A stretch of DNA of 64,000 bases from Clostridia bacterium (lineage in GTDB: Bacteria; Bacillota; Clostridia; Oscillospirales; Acutalibacteraceae), in contig JAFWAC010000013.1 of assembly GCA_017507805.1 (NCBI GenBank), positions 1 through 64,000 on the forward strand, read 5' to 3'. The translations under genes were made by a program, and so were the position numbers. Below the pieces are notes generated by a model. The model made no database searches and was not told the origin of the DNA. It saw only the letters and a program-made list of their open reading frames with translations. Below are positions 8,743-16,954 of the stretch, piece by piece. The number at the start of each line of letters is the position of its first letter. Position 1 is the first letter of the stretch.

Positions 8743-10064
8743 TGGCAAAAATATTTTTTACTTGCAACTACTATAAAAATTCGGCGAGAGCCAACACCGG
8801 ACGATTGCTTAAATACATAGGAACACGCGAAAGCGTAGAAAAATTACCGACAGGTATGGACCACTCACCATCAACCATCAAACAACAAAAATTGATTGTT
8901 GATATTATAAAATCGTTCCCACACTCTAAAGAATATCTGGAATACGAAAAGTATGATAACGACTCTACAAAATCAAATGCTATAAACTTTATAAATGCAG
9001 TAATAGTGCGTGACGATGTCTACCGCCTTGATAAATTAGTTTCGTATATTGCAGAACGTCCCGGTGTCGAAAAACTTAGTACGCATGGTCTGTTTTCTCA
9101 GACCGATGCCAAGATAGACTTGGACGAGGTTGCCAAGGAAGTTAATGCTAACAAAGGAATTGTGTTCTCGCACATTCTCAGTCTGAACCGAGAGGATGCT
9201 GAACGACTCGGTTATAACAAGGCTGAAGCGTGGAAAAATTTAGTGCGGCGAAATGTTTGTGAGATTGCTGAAGCTCACAACATCAGTCTCTCGAATCTGC
9301 AATGGTATGCCGGATTTCATAACAAAGACCACCATCCGCATATTCATCTGGTGGTGTACTCAAAAGACGGTAAACAAGGTTGGATTACAAAGAAGACCAT
9401 TGAAGATATGCGCCGACTGTTTGCTAACGATATTTTTCGTAATGAACAGTATAAGCTGTTCCAAATGGAAACACAGCAGCGTAAATTGGTTAAGGAAAAG
9501 GTTAAGGATTTAATAGAAGATAATTTGATCGTGTATCCTGCGAGTTGGGAATTGCAAAATCTGTTTGAAATTCTCCGTCTGCAACTGAAAAAATGTTCAG
9601 GCAAAAAGGTGTACGGTTATCTGCCGAAAAATATAAAAGAAACGGTAAATAAAATCGTTGCCGAGTTTGCTAAAGACGAAGATGTAGCTGAACTTTATGC
9701 TGAGTGGAATAAAATCAATAGGGAGAAGCTGTCCTTGTATTATGAAAAGAAAGAACCTGACATTCCTCTTGAAGATAATAAAGAGTTTCGCAGTCTGAAG
9801 AACGATATCATAAGAGCAGCAGTGAAGATGGATAATTATCTCGTAGATACGGGATACTCTACCGAGCAAAAAGTCAATTTTCTATTCACGAGTGTGCTTC
9901 GTGCCTTCCTCCAATTATTTCAAAATAATTATGAGAAACACGCCAACCGACTTGGTCGACAGGTGGATAAAAAACTCCGCTCAAAAATCGCAGAGAAAAA
10001 GATGGCTCATGGTATTCGTCCTGAACAAAGCAACTACAATAATAGCTACGAACAAAGTATGTAA
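8739..10064 (+). CDS. MobP-type relaxase (MobP3-like)
   Basis: Relaxase of about 440 residues. The metal-binding HUH-type motif HHPHIHLVVYS lies near residue 204, preceded by GFHNKD. The N-terminal part includes the candidate catalytic tyrosine region (CNYYKNSARANTGRLLKYIG). The C-terminal 230 residues are helical and presumably contact accessory proteins. It would nick at an oriT, probably in 7946-8310, and transfer the element using a helper's conjugation machinery, because no type IV secretion genes are present. Starts at 8739 and 8742 are both possible. Confidence 0.8.
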   Translation: MMAKIFFTCNYYKNSARANTGRLLKYIGTRESVEKLPTGMDHSPSTIKQQKLIVDIIKSFPHSKEYLEYEKYDNDSTKSNAINFINAVIVRDDVYRLDKLVSYIAERPGVEKLSTHGLFSQTDAKIDLDEVAKEVNANKGIVFSHILSLNREDAERLGYNKAEAWKNLVRRNVCEIAEAHNISLSNLQWYAGFHNKDHHPHIHLVVYSKDGKQGWITKKTIEDMRRLFANDIFRNEQYKLFQMETQQRKLVKEKVKDLIEDNLIVYPASWELQNLFEILRLQLKKCSGKKVYGYLPKNIKETVNKIVAEFAKDEDVAELYAEWNKINREKLSLYYEKKEPDIPLEDNKEFRSLKNDIIRAAVKMDNYLVDTGYSTEQKVNFLFTSVLRAFLQLFQNNYEKHANRLGRQVDKKLRSKIAEKKMAHGIRPEQSNYNNSYEQSM

Positions 10065-10067
10065 AAG

Positions 10068-10096
10068 AGGTTGCGCATAAAATGTATGCGCAACCT
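10068..10096 (+). terminator. Hairpin terminator after relaxase gene
   Basis: A perfect 11-bp stem (AGGTTGCGCAT / ATGCGCAACCT) with a 7-base loop begins four bases after the relaxase stop and is followed by GAATTTTATT. Almost the same hairpin is found after hipA at 37454-37481. Confidence 0.75.
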
Positions 10097-10183
10097 GAAT
10101 TTTATTCGAACCTATGGTCAATATTGTCTTGATATTTGAAAAGTTGTGTGGTATTGTGTTGTGCTACGAAAGGAGGCTTTTAA

Positions 10184-11353
10184 ATGGCAAAACGCAGACC
10201 AAACGGTGACGGTATGGTTAGAAAATCTAAAGGTAGGTGGGAAGGTAGAATAGTTGTAGGTCATAAAGAAAACGGTGATTCAATATTCAGATATGTCTAC
10301 GCTAAAACTCAAAAAGAATTAACCGAAAAGATGCACCGTAAATTAAATGAGTATCAAGGAGTGGAGCTTACTGAAGATAGCAAAATGACACTCGGATGTT
10401 GGCTGGATGTATGGCTCGAAAAATATATGAAAAATACTATCAGACCGAGTACATTTGATAGCTACAAACATATGATTGAAAGTTATGTTAAACCCAACCT
10501 CGGAGGTAAAACAATCGCCTTTGTAAACTCAAACGATATACAAAAAATGTATATAAAAGTAAAGAAAGAAGGTAGAATTAATTATCGCCCAAAGGTAGGT
10601 AAAAGTCTTTCGGATTCAACAATAGTCCGACTGCATAATATGTTGCATAAAGCAATGGATGATGCAGTAAAGGAACACCTCATTCCAAAGAACCCGACGG
10701 CAGGTGCTAAACCGCCCAAGAAACCAAAACCCGAGCTTCAGATATTAAATGAAGAACAGCTTGAAAGATTTATGGATGCTATAAAGGATGACATTATGTG
10801 GCATGATTTATTCTACACCGAGCTTACAACCGGACTTCGTAGAGGAGAGCTGTGCGGATTAAAATGGACCGACTTTGATGAACGAGAAGGCACTCTTAAA
10901 ATCAACCGCAGTGTGTCTCACGATAAGAAAGGCGGTATAGTTGAAGGCGAGACTAAAACAGGTCAGGGAAAGCGTGTAATAATACTGCCGAAAAGTACAG
11001 TAGACTTATTAAAAGAACGCAAAATTAAAAGTCATAGCGAATGGATATTTGAAAATCCTCTTAAACCCGAAAGACCAGTATCGCCCTGCTCGGCATACAA
11101 CAGAATGAAAGTTATTCTGAAAAAAGCAAACCTTCCAAGCATTCGATTTCATGACTTGCGACACACCTTCGCTACCCATGCTCTTACAAGCGGAGTCGAT
11201 GCGAAAACACTCTCGGGAATCCTCGGTCATACAAACGCGAGCTTCACGCTCGATACATATACGCATGTGACAACAGATATGCAAAAGAGAGCATCGGAAA
11301 TTGTAGATGACTTTGTTGCGAATATATTTGGAGAGGGGCTGGATTTAATATGA
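10184..11353 (+). CDS. Tyrosine site-specific recombinase 1
   Basis: Integrase of 389 residues with the standard three domains: an N-terminal arm-binding AP2-like domain (GRWEGRIVVG ... YAKTQKELTEKM), a SAM-like core-binding domain (about 65-170) and a catalytic domain. Catalytic residues are visible as LRRGELCG (Arg), HDLRHTFATHA (His-x-x-Arg), ILGHTNASFTLDTYTHVT (His and Tyr). GGAGG upstream supports the start. It overlaps recombinase 2 by four bases, so the two are made together and may act as a pair in integrating the element. Confidence 0.88.
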   Translation: MAKRRPNGDGMVRKSKGRWEGRIVVGHKENGDSIFRYVYAKTQKELTEKMHRKLNEYQGVELTEDSKMTLGCWLDVWLEKYMKNTIRPSTFDSYKHMIESYVKPNLGGKTIAFVNSNDIQKMYIKVKKEGRINYRPKVGKSLSDSTIVRLHNMLHKAMDDAVKEHLIPKNPTAGAKPPKKPKPELQILNEEQLERFMDAIKDDIMWHDLFYTELTTGLRRGELCGLKWTDFDEREGTLKINRSVSHDKKGGIVEGETKTGQGKRVIILPKSTVDLLKERKIKSHSEWIFENPLKPERPVSPCSAYNRMKVILKKANLPSIRFHDLRHTFATHALTSGVDAKTLSGILGHTNASFTLDTYTHVTTDMQKRASEIVDDFVANIFGEGLDLI

Positions 11354-12795
11354 GTAAAAAACGCAAGAAAGGTTCGGGTACACTTCGTAAACGAGCAGAC
11401 GGTAGATGGGAAGCGAGAGTTGTTACAGGATACGATGAAAAAGGTAAACCAATAACCAAAAATGTAACTGCGAACGAAAAGTCTAAATGCCTTGAAAAAT
11501 TAGAAAAACTTAAAGAAGAAATAAATTTTATTCAGCGAGATACCACAAAAGCGGATATGCCATTCGGCGAATGGATTGATTTCTGGTACAGACATTATTG
11601 TAAGATGACTATCCGACCGTCCACACAAGCAGGCTATGAAAACCGCATCTACAATCACATCATCCCTGAGATAGGCAGTATAAAATTAAATAAGCTCACG
11701 CAAAACTACTTGCAACAGTTTTATTCAAGAGTCAAGAAATGCGGGCGATTGCAATACAAAGAATTTTATGGCGATGGTTTATCTGACCGAATGATACGTG
11801 GTATACATGCACTATGCCGGATGGCTCTTGAAAAAGCGGTAAGCGAAAATCTTATAACAATTAATCCTGCAATCGGGTGCAAACTACCGCCAAAGAAATC
11901 CGCAGAGATGCAGGTGCTGACACCCGAAGAAATGCATAGATTTCTGATACAGGCTAAATACGAAGGATACTTTGAAATGTTACTGCTTGAACTGACAACA
12001 GGAATGCGCCGAGGGGAGTTATTAGCGTTACAATGGAAAGATTTAAACTTCCAAACCGGAGAACTTCATATTTGCAGGCAAGTATATCATGTAAAAGGTA
12101 GTCTGCAAATAACAGAGCCAAAAACAAAAGGCTCAATAAGGACAATAATATTATCCAAATCCGTATTAAATGTATTAGCAGAATACAAAAAGACTGTGAA
12201 TTCAAGATGGCTATTCCCATCACCGGTGATAGATGATATGCCAAGAAATCCACAGTCTGTATTCAAAAAGGTTAAAGAAATACTTAAAAAAGCAGATTGT
12301 AAGAATATCCGATTTCACGACCTGCGTCACACCTTCGCTACAACGGCATTAGCCAACGGAATGGATGTGAAAACCCTATCCTCAATCATAGGTCATGTAT
12401 CGTCAGAAACCACCCTTGATATATACTTGCACAGTACCCAAGAAATGCAACGACAAGCGGCAAACAAAATAGACCGCGGTATTGTAGGATGTGAGGGAGA
12501 CAACACTGAAGACGAGAATGTACACGTCCAAACCTTAAAAACACCGTGTGAGCCCAAATTTGAGCCTGTAAAAAGAAAAATACGAAAATCAGGAACGGGT
12601 TGTATCACAGAAATAAACGACCATCTCTTTGAAGGCAAGTTCTCACCTACGGGTGCAGATGGAAAACGCTTCACCCGTCATATATATGCTAAGACCAGAG
12701 ATGAGTGTGAAATCCTACTTGCAGAGATGATTGCTAAAACCAAAGCCGAGATTCAAGAAGCCAAGGCTAAGCTGAAGGCATCACAGTCGGCATAA
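11350..12795 (+). CDS. Tyrosine site-specific recombinase 2 with extra C-terminal arm-binding domain
   Basis: Paralogue of the preceding integrase, 481 residues. The N-terminal AP2-like domain (GRWEARVVTG), core-binding domain and catalytic motifs (GMRRGELLAL, HDLRHTFATTA, IIGHVSSETTLDIYLH) are intact. It is about 90 residues longer. The extension (about 405-470) contains NDHLFEGKFSP, DGKRFTRHIYAKT and an acidic helix, the same pattern as the N-terminal arm-binding domain. It therefore appears to carry a second arm-type DNA-binding module at the C-terminus. A basic, helical tail ends the protein. A paired-recombinase arrangement implies both proteins are needed for the reaction or its direction. 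Confidence 0.85.
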   Translation: MSKKRKKGSGTLRKRADGRWEARVVTGYDEKGKPITKNVTANEKSKCLEKLEKLKEEINFIQRDTTKADMPFGEWIDFWYRHYCKMTIRPSTQAGYENRIYNHIIPEIGSIKLNKLTQNYLQQFYSRVKKCGRLQYKEFYGDGLSDRMIRGIHALCRMALEKAVSENLITINPAIGCKLPPKKSAEMQVLTPEEMHRFLIQAKYEGYFEMLLLELTTGMRRGELLALQWKDLNFQTGELHICRQVYHVKGSLQITEPKTKGSIRTIILSKSVLNVLAEYKKTVNSRWLFPSPVIDDMPRNPQSVFKKVKEILKKADCKNIRFHDLRHTFATTALANGMDVKTLSSIIGHVSSETTLDIYLHSTQEMQRQAANKIDRGIVGCEGDNTEDENVHVQTLKTPCEPKFEPVKRKIRKSGTGCITEINDHLFEGKFSPTGADGKRFTRHIYAKTRDECEILLAEMIAKTKAEIQEAKAKLKASQSA

Positions 12796-12835
12796 ACGAA
12801 CACACCGCCATAGAAAAAAGTGACAGTATTAATTA

Positions 12836-12864
12836 TTGTATAGCAACAAAAATTATGATATAAT
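12836..12864 (+). promoter_or_regulatory. Sigma-A-type promoter for the HEPN-like gene
   Basis: TTGTAT at 12836-12841 and TATAAT at 12859-12864 with a 17-base spacer, ending about 57 bases before the start codon. It gives the HEPN-like gene its own transcription, independent of the recombinases. Confidence 0.55.
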
Positions 12865-12920
12865 CATATTAAAATGATTACAAGTATAGTTACATTTAGT
12901 TTTAAAATGTGGTGAATATA

Positions 12921-13835
12921 ATGAAAGAACAAAAAAATGAAATTTATACTAGAATAGATGAAGATTTTATATTAAAATTCAAACCTAAACATCGTAACTA
13001 CATGAAAAAATTGTATTATGATTTTTATAGTGAGTTTTGTGTTCACTACAAAAGAAAACCTTTGACAAAAGATGAATTTTATTCAAATATGCATAGACGC
13101 AGAATTCAACTGTATCAGCTTTGTTGCCCTTATTGTGGAACAGTCGAAATTATTCCTGTAGATAAAAAGTTACATATAGAGATGTTTAAATATTGCCCTA
13201 ATTGTGGTAGAGGTTCTACTTTTGACAACCTATTTAAACAGGTGTCACGGTTTATACGAATAGAAGGTATTAATCGAATCGGTTTAAAGGAATTTAAAAA
13301 AGAGCATATGGATACTGAAGAATGGGTTTTAGGATATGATTGTTATCAAATGGAAATTATAGAACTCGCTTCAATAATCGAAGTTGTTTTTAGAGATTGT
13401 TTTGAAGCATTGCTATGTATTAATAATTTTGGGACTGAAGATAGTCACAATGCATATATAAAAAAGACTTTAAAAAGATATTACAACAATGATTTTATGA
13501 ATATAGAAAAAGCTAATAATATTTTTAAAAAAGCTTACGAAATAAATATAAAGGAGAAATTAGATAACGACACATGGTTCGCGCTTATAGACATAGTTGC
13601 ATTAAGAAACATGATGGTTCACAATAATGGTAACATTGATGAACACTTTAAAAGCACCAGTACATATAAAAGATTACAGAATCATATTGTAGGCAATTTA
13701 TTTAAATTAGAAAGTAAAGACATAGCGCATTATTTAGATGTAGTAATAAAGGCGGTTACTGACATATCTGATTTATATTTGGAAAAATATTATTCATTAA
13801 GAAATTCCGCAATAGCAAACTTTTATTTCAATTGA
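12921..13835 (+). CDS. Zinc-ribbon protein with HEPN-like C-terminal domain
   Basis: About 304 residues. A zinc ribbon lies at about 70-98 (CCPYCGT ... YCPNCGRGS). The C-terminal half is helical and contains LRNMMVHNNGNIDEHF; the spacing Arg-x4-His (RNMMVH) fits the catalytic motif of HEPN domains, many of which are RNases in toxin and phage-defence systems. The start at 12921 is chosen because GGTGA lies six bases upstream. Base composition is AT-rich like other accessory genes. It follows the recombinase pair but has its own promoter, as expected for cargo. HEPN is inferred from the motif and fold pattern only. Confidence 0.55.
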   Translation: MKEQKNEIYTRIDEDFILKFKPKHRNYMKKLYYDFYSEFCVHYKRKPLTKDEFYSNMHRRRIQLYQLCCPYCGTVEIIPVDKKLHIEMFKYCPNCGRGSTFDNLFKQVSRFIRIEGINRIGLKEFKKEHMDTEEWVLGYDCYQMEIIELASIIEVVFRDCFEALLCINNFGTEDSHNAYIKKTLKRYYNNDFMNIEKANNIFKKAYEINIKEKLDNDTWFALIDIVALRNMMVHNNGNIDEHFKSTSTYKRLQNHIVGNLFKLESKDIAHYLDVVIKAVTDISDLYLEKYYSLRNSAIANFYFN

Positions 13836-14020
13836 AAATTATATAAGAATTAAATTTGTTAAGAGTAATACAGTTATATAAATATGGGACAAAAATTACT
13901 ACGCATAAATCAAAGAAAAGAAGTTTTTATAGCGTATGAAAAATTGTGGGTTTTTATGTGGTCGTAAAAATTGTGTTTTCTCAAAAGTGGGGTGAACGCA
14001 CCATAAAAAGACATAAAAAT
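13836..14020. other. Intergenic, no gene seen
   Basis: About 185 AT-rich bases between the HEPN-like gene and the tRNA-Pro terminator. A TGTGGTCG at about 13957 matches the tRNA-Pro 3' end for only seven or eight bases, too short to call an attachment repeat. Confidence 0.3.
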
Positions 14021-14062
14021 AGACCGAAAGTGGAGGATAAACCTCTATTTTCGGTCATTTTT
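14021..14062 (-). terminator. tRNA-Pro terminator
   Basis: On the minus strand, GACCGAAA...TTTCGGTC with internal pairing (GAGG / CCTC) forms an interrupted hairpin followed by TATTTTTATG, directly downstream of the tRNA-Pro 3' end. Confidence 0.6.
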
Positions 14063-14063
14063 G

Positions 14064-14140
14064 TGGTCGAGGTGACAAGATTCGAACTTGCGGCCCCTAC
14101 GTCCCGAACGTAGTGCTCTACCAAACTGAGCCACACCTCG
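14064..14140 (-). tRNA. tRNA-Pro (anticodon CGG)
   Basis: Read on the minus strand: acceptor stem CGAGGTG/CACCTCG, anticodon arm CTACG-TTCGGGA-CGTAG giving anticodon CGG, T-arm with TTCGAAT, discriminator A and an encoded CCA at 14066-14064. All stems pair. The gene is intact, with its 3' end facing the mobile block on its left. Confidence 0.95.
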
Positions 14141-14330
14141 ATTAGCAAGCTGACCATATAATTATATATAGTAAGTTGCAAAAAGTCAATCTTTTTTTAA
14201 GAGCTTTCTTCAATTCTTTTTAAAAAATATGGTGCAGAGAATGTAACGTTTAAAATTACTTGTAAATAAAAGTAAAGTATGGTACTATTTAATACATATT
14301 TTATACGAGTATTTTAAAGAAGGTTAAAAA

Positions 14331-15170
14331 ATGGTAATTGATTTTCATACGCACACCTTTCCGGAAAGAATAGCGACCGCTGCAATAGTAAAAATGCAAG
14401 CGGACTGTCATTCGGTTGCTTTTACAGAGGGCACAGAGGTTGCTCTTTGTTCCTCAATGTCAAAAGCGGATATTGATTTTTCGGTTGTATTGCCTGTAAT
14501 CACGAATCCGCTAAAAACTTCTTCAATAAATGCAGTTTCTAAAGAAAAAAACGGAAATAAAGGCTTGTTTTTCTTTGGCGGTATCCATCCGGATTCACCT
14601 AATATATCTGATGAGCTTTTTCGGCTTGCCCAAGCCGGAATAAAGGGTATAAAAATTCATCCTGTATATCAAGGTGTCGATATAGATGACATTCGTTTTT
14701 TGAGAATACTTTACGCTGCGGCAGAAAATGGACTTATCGTAGTTACACATACCGGCTATGATATAGGTTTTCCCGGTGTGGTGCGTTGTTCGCCAAAAAT
14801 GCTTTTAAATGCCATAAAACAGGTAGGGAATTTAAAGCTTGTTGCGGCGCATATGGGAGGTTGGCGCAATTGGCAAGAGGCAGCGGAGCTTTTGTCAGAT
14901 ACTGAAATTTTTATAGATACTGCATTTTCGTTTGGGAAAATCACTCCTATTGACAGTAATTATTATTCTGAAGAAGAGCTTAAGCTTTTAGGCAAACAGC
15001 AATTTTTAGAGTTGATAAGATTATTTGGTTCAAAGCGAGTGCTTTTCGGTACGGATAGCCCGTGGGACTGCCAAAAAACAGCTAAAACAGAAATAGCTGC
15101 ATTGCCGCTTTCCGAAAATGAAAGGGAAAACATATTTTCAAATAATGCCCGAATGCTGCTGGGAATATAA
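14331..15170 (+). CDS. Amidohydrolase family protein
   Basis: TIM-barrel metal hydrolase of 279 residues of the amidohydrolase-2/TatD-like group. Metal-site motifs are DFHTHTF (residues 3-9), GIKIHP (about 107), THTGYD (about 139), AHMGG (about 170) and the late aspartate in FGTDSPW (about 240). It could hydrolyse a carboxylate or amide substrate, but nothing nearby identifies which. The gene stands alone between the tRNA-Pro and the split tRNA-Ser and probably belongs to the host chromosome. Confidence 0.75.
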   Translation: MVIDFHTHTFPERIATAAIVKMQADCHSVAFTEGTEVALCSSMSKADIDFSVVLPVITNPLKTSSINAVSKEKNGNKGLFFFGGIHPDSPNISDELFRLAQAGIKGIKIHPVYQGVDIDDIRFLRILYAAAENGLIVVTHTGYDIGFPGVVRCSPKMLLNAIKQVGNLKLVAAHMGGWRNWQEAAELLSDTEIFIDTAFSFGKITPIDSNYYSEEELKLLGKQQFLELIRLFGSKRVLFGTDSPWDCQKTAKTEIAALPLSENERENIFSNNARMLLGI

Positions 15171-15217
15171 TAATTCTGTGTTGATTAATAAAATTTTTAA
15201 AAACAACTCTTTTTTTC

Positions 15218-15246
15218 TTGACATGCGCCAGATATTTTAATATAAT
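15218..15246 (+). promoter_or_regulatory. Consensus promoter of the host tRNA-Ser gene
   Basis: TTGACA at 15218-15223 and TATAAT at 15241-15246 with a 17-base spacer: both hexamers match consensus. It starts about 50 bases before the interrupted tRNA-Ser. After integration it reads through the left junction toward the element's own tRNA-Ser at 15483. Confidence 0.8.
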
Positions 15247-15295
15247 TGCTTAAGATAGCTTTGATTTTTAAAAATCAACTGTAACTTAATATTGT

Positions 15296-15335
15296 GGAGA
15301 CGTATCGAAGTGGTCATAACGGGGCTGACTCGAAA
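15296..15335 (+). pseudogene. 5' half of interrupted tRNA-Ser(CGA)
   Basis: Contains acceptor strand GGAGACG, a D-arm (TCG...CGG), the 5' anticodon stem GCTGA and the loop CTCGAAA. The sequence then switches to element DNA (CAGTCAGC...), which cannot complete the stem or the rest of the tRNA. The missing 3' half is at 41133-41188. The halves joined at the loop give fully paired acceptor (GGAGACG/CGTCTCC), anticodon, variable and T arms. Confidence 0.9.
15329..15335 (+). other. attL core (CTCGAAA)
   Basis: Left junction of the 25.8-kb island. The 7-bp core equals the anticodon loop of the target tRNA-Ser(CGA) and is repeated at 41133-41139. Crossover within an anticodon loop is a known preference of one class of tRNA-targeting tyrosine integrases. 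Confidence 0.85.
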
Positions 15336-15407
15336 CAGTCAGCACTATGCCACGGGCTTCCCTAACCGTACCGCATAATCATTGGTTTTTTGCGATATTA
15401 CTGTGCA

Positions 15408-15441
15408 TTTTCGCAAATCCCGTTCTCGCAGTATTCTCGCA
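15408..15441 (+). repeat. Putative integrase arm-type sites, left end
   Basis: TTTTCGCA at 15408-15415, TTCTCGCA at 15423-15430 and TTCTCGCA at 15434-15441, all in the same orientation; the last two are 11 bp apart. The same motif occurs four times at the right end. Confidence 0.65.
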
Positions 15442-15482
15442 ACATTGTAATTCGGCATTTTTGCTTTTTTACAACTGAATAT

Positions 15483-15573
15483 GGAGATGTATCGAAGTGG
15501 TCGTAACGAGAACGATTCGAAATCGTTTTGTCCTTAACTGGGCACGTGGGTTCGAATCCCACCATCTCCGCCA
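15483..15573 (+). tRNA. tRNA-Ser (anticodon CGA), carried by the element
   Basis: Acceptor GGAGATG/CATCTCC, D-arm TCG...CGA, anticodon arm AACGA-TTCGAAA-TCGTT with anticodon CGA, a long class II variable arm, T-arm GTGGG-TTCGAAT-CCCAC, discriminator G and encoded CCA. It is complete. Its 5' portion closely resembles the interrupted host gene, but the variable and T arms differ, so it is a distinct allele. It lies about 150 bases inside the left junction. No convincing promoter lies directly upstream, so it is probably expressed from the host promoter at 15218-15246. Confidence 0.95.
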
Positions 15574-15576
15574 CAG

Positions 15577-15611
15577 ACTCCTTGGAGGCTTTCGCCCCCA
15601 AGGAGTTTTTC
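15577..15611 (+). terminator. Terminator after element tRNA-Ser
   Basis: Stem ACTCCTTGG / CCAAGGAGT with a 12-base loop followed by TTTTTCTTTT, three bases after the tRNA CCA. The convergent integrase gene ends at 15614, so it may work in both directions. Confidence 0.8.
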
Positions 15612-15613
15612 TT

Positions 15614-16801
15614 TTATTCCAGTGCCGAGCCGATGGCAAGCGCACTTGCTTTTTTACTCTCACTGTCGATATGGCTATAAATATTTGCCGTTGTTCCCAT
15701 ATCGCTGTGCCCCAACCAATCCTGTATCATCTTCATGGGAACACCTTGAGCCAGAAGCAGCGAAGCACAACTGTGTCGTAAATCGTGGAAGCGAATACTT
15801 CGCAGTCCGTTTAGTCGTAAGAAAATTTTGAAGTGGTCGCTGACATAGTCGGGGCGAAGAATAAGACCGAGAGCATCCACGCAAATATATTCGGTATATT
15901 TTTTACTGTATGCGCGACGCATCACCCGTTTCATCTCTTCCTGACGTTCTTTTTCTTTCAGCAGAGCTTCTTCTACCTGTGGTATCAACGGCAGGGTGCG
16001 GTAGGATGATTTGGTTTTCATAACGTCAAGACCTTTAACACCGTTTTTGTTTTCGATAATTTTATGGTTGATACTGATGGTTTTATTATCGAAATCGACC
16101 GCTGACCATTTAAGTCCCACCGCTTCACTTCGCCTGAGACCATAGTATGCCGACAGAAGTATCGGCATATAAATCGGATCACCTTCTGCTTTTTCAAGCA
16201 GTATTCGCAGTTCGTTTGCGTTATAATATCCGCCGATGAACTGTGTGGCTTTCGGGCGGTCTGCCTGTTCCACGGGGTTGCTTGAAATAATTCTTCTCTT
16301 GACTGCCGACTTGAACGCAAGGTGTAGTAGTGCGTGGTGTCGTTGAGCAGTTGAACCTTTAAGCCCTTCTGTACGTATACAAATATAATATTCGTTGATT
16401 TCGTCACCCGTAATATCTTTGACTTTAAGGTCGCCGTATTCACGGAAGAAGGGTATCATTCTCGATTCGATCATAGTTTTATATCCAAGGTAAGTGGTTT
16501 CCGAAACATTTATCTTGTGGGTTTCCAACCACTGAGGAAGGTATTCGATAACCTGCATATGCGCGATGCGACTGCGCTCACGCTCGGCGTGAGTCATCTT
16601 ATCGTGCAGATATAAATCATCGGTATTATACTGGTCGAGAATTTTGTTCAGACGATATTGCGCTTCACGCTTGTTTTTATTACCGGCCTCAAGGTCAAGG
16701 CTTTGCCATTTTTCGTGGCGTTTACCTTCGGTGTCATATAGGTTAATAACACCGTACCATTTCTTCTTTTTCTCTATAATATGACCTGTAATTCTTCTCA
16801 T
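15614..16801 (-). CDS. int: Tyrosine integrase of the tRNA-Ser island
   Basis: Recombinase of 395 residues with an N-terminal arm-binding domain (KKWYGVINLYDTEGKRHEKW), a SAM-like core-binding domain (about 90-180) and a catalytic domain. Catalytic signatures are YYGLRRSEAVGL (Arg), HDLRHSCASLL (His, Arg) and WLGHSDMGTTANIYSHID (His, nucleophilic Tyr). It lies within 290 bases of attL, the usual position of an integrase, and should catalyse insertion into the tRNA anticodon loop. An inverted repeat at 16825-16869 covers its upstream region. Confidence 0.9.
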   Translation of the reverse strand: MRRITGHIIEKKKKWYGVINLYDTEGKRHEKWQSLDLEAGNKNKREAQYRLNKILDQYNTDDLYLHDKMTHAERERSRIAHMQVIEYLPQWLETHKINVSETTYLGYKTMIESRMIPFFREYGDLKVKDITGDEINEYYICIRTEGLKGSTAQRHHALLHLAFKSAVKRRIISSNPVEQADRPKATQFIGGYYNANELRILLEKAEGDPIYMPILLSAYYGLRRSEAVGLKWSAVDFDNKTISINHKIIENKNGVKGLDVMKTKSSYRTLPLIPQVEEALLKEKERQEEMKRVMRRAYSKKYTEYICVDALGLILRPDYVSDHFKIFLRLNGLRSIRFHDLRHSCASLLLAQGVPMKMIQDWLGHSDMGTTANIYSHIDSESKKASALAIGSALE

Positions 16802-16824
16802 ATTTTATCACGCTCCTTTCTGCT

Positions 16825-16869
16825 GGGTTAACAAGATTCAATCTGAAATGGTTTAGTTCTTGTTAACCC
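16825..16869. promoter_or_regulatory. 12-bp inverted repeat upstream of integrase
   Basis: GGGTTAACAAGA (16825-16836) and TCTTGTTAACCC (16858-16869) are perfect inverted copies separated by 21 bases, starting 24 bases before the integrase start codon. It could be a regulator or Xis operator, or a leader hairpin in the int transcript. Confidence 0.6.
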
Positions 16870-16954
16870 ATTTGTCCCTTGCATTCTCGGGCAACACCAA
16901 CACTATCACAACCATCTTCATAAGTCCAGAGATTATTCGGGACTGTCAGGGAAA

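Larger units (their letters stand above)
7344..12795 (+). mobile_element. Integrative mobilizable element core with tandem recombinases
   Basis: A contiguous plus-strand set: Xis-like HTH, initiator-like HTH, RHH accessory protein, relaxase, and two tyrosine recombinases. These are the parts of an integrative mobilizable element that borrows a helper's secretion system. I could not find a direct repeat that defines the ends. The coordinates enclose only the recognisable core; the true ends may include the DUF6076 gene (5989) and the HEPN-like gene (ending 13835). Confidence 0.6.

Noticed and set aside
14064-14140. tRNA-Pro as the attachment site of the left mobilizable element
   Set aside because: The tRNA is intact and its 3' end faces the element, but I found no second copy of the tRNA 3' end or anticodon region near 5867-7343; the only match (TGTGGTCG near 13957) is seven or eight bases.
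15614-16801. Integration of the island at the 3' end of the element's own tRNA-Ser (15483)
   Set aside because: No copy of its T-arm/3' end is present at the right end; the right end instead matches the other tRNA's 3' half, which completes 15296-15335.
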